A stretch of DNA of 64,000 bases from Spirometra erinaceieuropaei (Eukaryota; Platyhelminthes; Cestoda; Diphyllobothriidea; Diphyllobothriidae). The stretch covers positions 374,995 to 438,994 of the forward strand of contig CACRXP010000382.1 in NCBI GenBank assembly GCA_902702965.1. Direction: 5' to 3'. Shown in pieces: positions 63,225-64,000 of this stretch. The notes beneath the pieces were generated by a model that made no database searches, was not told where the DNA came from, and saw only the letters and a program-made list of their open reading frames with translations. The first letter of the stretch is position 1, and each line of letters begins with the position of its first letter. The position numbers and the translations under genes were made by a program.

Positions 63225-63385
63225 TTGATTTGAGGTTGGAAGACAGTCCAAAATATTAAGGATGAGCTTTGTTCCCATGTGAGAGTCGCCCGGCCCAGCT
63301 ACTTGAGTGGCTTCGTAGACCATTGGATAGAGGGCATTAGTGAAGAGCGGTTCGGGAAGCTCCCGGAAAAAGTCCTTGACGGTTG
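63225..63385 (-). CDS. Internal exon of the RhoGAP-domain protein
   Basis: The exon is 161 bases, bounded by an acceptor TTTATTTGCAG (ending at 63386) and a GTGAGT donor (63224-63219). It starts with two bases of a split codon, then reads TVKDFFRELPEPLF, NALYPMVYEA and LILNILDCLPTSNQ, ending in phase 0. The KxxxRELPEPL segment is the RhoGAP helix with the conserved Lys and Arg that support catalysis. Joining NQ to EVLLYLLDHLK of the exon at 43012-43218 gives an unbroken RhoGAP segment, so nothing is missing between them. The arginine-finger part of the domain (GIYRxSG type) must be encoded upstream, beyond 64000 or unrecognised in 63386-64000. Confidence 0.88.
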
Positions 63386-64000
63386 CTGCAAATAAAAAGT
63401 AGTAATTTGGGAAGAAATTCACACTGCACTGTGATTTTATGGTCATTTTGCGTGAACTTGCATAACGGGAAAATAAAGTGCCGTACGGGCACGAGATATT
63501 ACACATTGCCCCAACCTATCCCTATGAATAGTGACCGCCTGCCGCAACTGAAGAATAAAGTTACAAAGCGCGACTTTTCTAGCGATGGAGAGCCAAAGCG
63601 ATCTCAACTACGCTATATCACTAGAATATGGTATCGGTTGATACCAGTATCCGCTATTCCCACTTTTAAACTGTTACCAATAATGTTATTGCTTTTAGTC
63701 ACACGAAGAAGAAGCGCATATGCAGCCTCTGAGTCAGGAATTCCTCCTGCTGCAATTTACCCTGGTGGTTAGAGAGGTACGCGGTAGCAACCAACCTGCG
63801 TCCGTGAAGGAAACGATTCAAGACTTTGTCCCAACTAACAATATGTTAAAGCTCACCTAAGCTATCGCTTTCATTCGAAAGCTCGTTGAGGAAGTTTGGT
63901 GATTATTCATGAGCTTCAACACACACCGCATGTTTTCAACTAGCGTCTTTTGTGCATCAATTCTCAGGACTAATTAAAATTCCCCGTGCCTTCTTCATTT
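63386..64000. other. Upstream intron of the RhoGAP gene; no exon recognised
   Basis: I searched the minus strand for the preceding RhoGAP exon and did not find it. A 129-codon plus-strand frame at 63383-63772 overlaps the exon end by three bases and is a chance frame. Confidence 0.5.

Overview
This window looks like a repeat-rich animal nuclear genome. A platyhelminth, probably a tapeworm, fits best. That is an inference from the density of decayed Penelope-like elements (PLEs), the Ty3/gypsy style and the AT-rich sequence with long introns; no species marker is present. There are no operons, bacterial genes, rRNA genes or CRISPR arrays.

The one host gene I can support is on the minus strand. 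An exon at 63225-63385 and the last exon at 43012-43218 join in phase across a 20 kb intron and encode the second half of a RhoGAP domain. The part with the arginine finger must lie beyond the right edge. The intron holds a nearly full-length but broken PLE in antisense orientation (45838-48053) and a palindromic Tc1/mariner-type element with TA target duplications (53734-54725).

The flank downstream of the gene (1-43 kb) is a graveyard of mobile elements. It holds a PLE with RT and GIY-YIG domains at the left edge (1-1090), a tRNA-derived SINE head (about 1776-1870), a jockey/CR1-like LINE remnant (2400-3060, minus), a PLE C-terminal fragment (9841-10024, minus), another PLE (18570-19905, minus), a Ty3/gypsy gag-protease-RT-RNase H remnant (29550-31600, minus), a small PLE RT scrap (32650-32856, minus), a Ty3/gypsy RT-RNase H-integrase remnant (39990-41330, minus) and a foldback repeat (41779-42262).

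The most interesting signal is a set of hammerhead-ribozyme-like motifs. Two sit just downstream of the GIY-YIG end of two copies of the same PLE lineage, in sense orientation. A related pair forms a head-to-head palindrome at 12556-12740, and a diverged copy at 9504-9543 keeps its stem II by compensating changes.

The apparent 2.65 kb tandem duplication (19669-22318 and 22409-25061) abuts a 90-N gap on both sides. It is best read as two overlapping contig ends, or haplotypes, that were not merged. Most other open frames in the window are chance frames.
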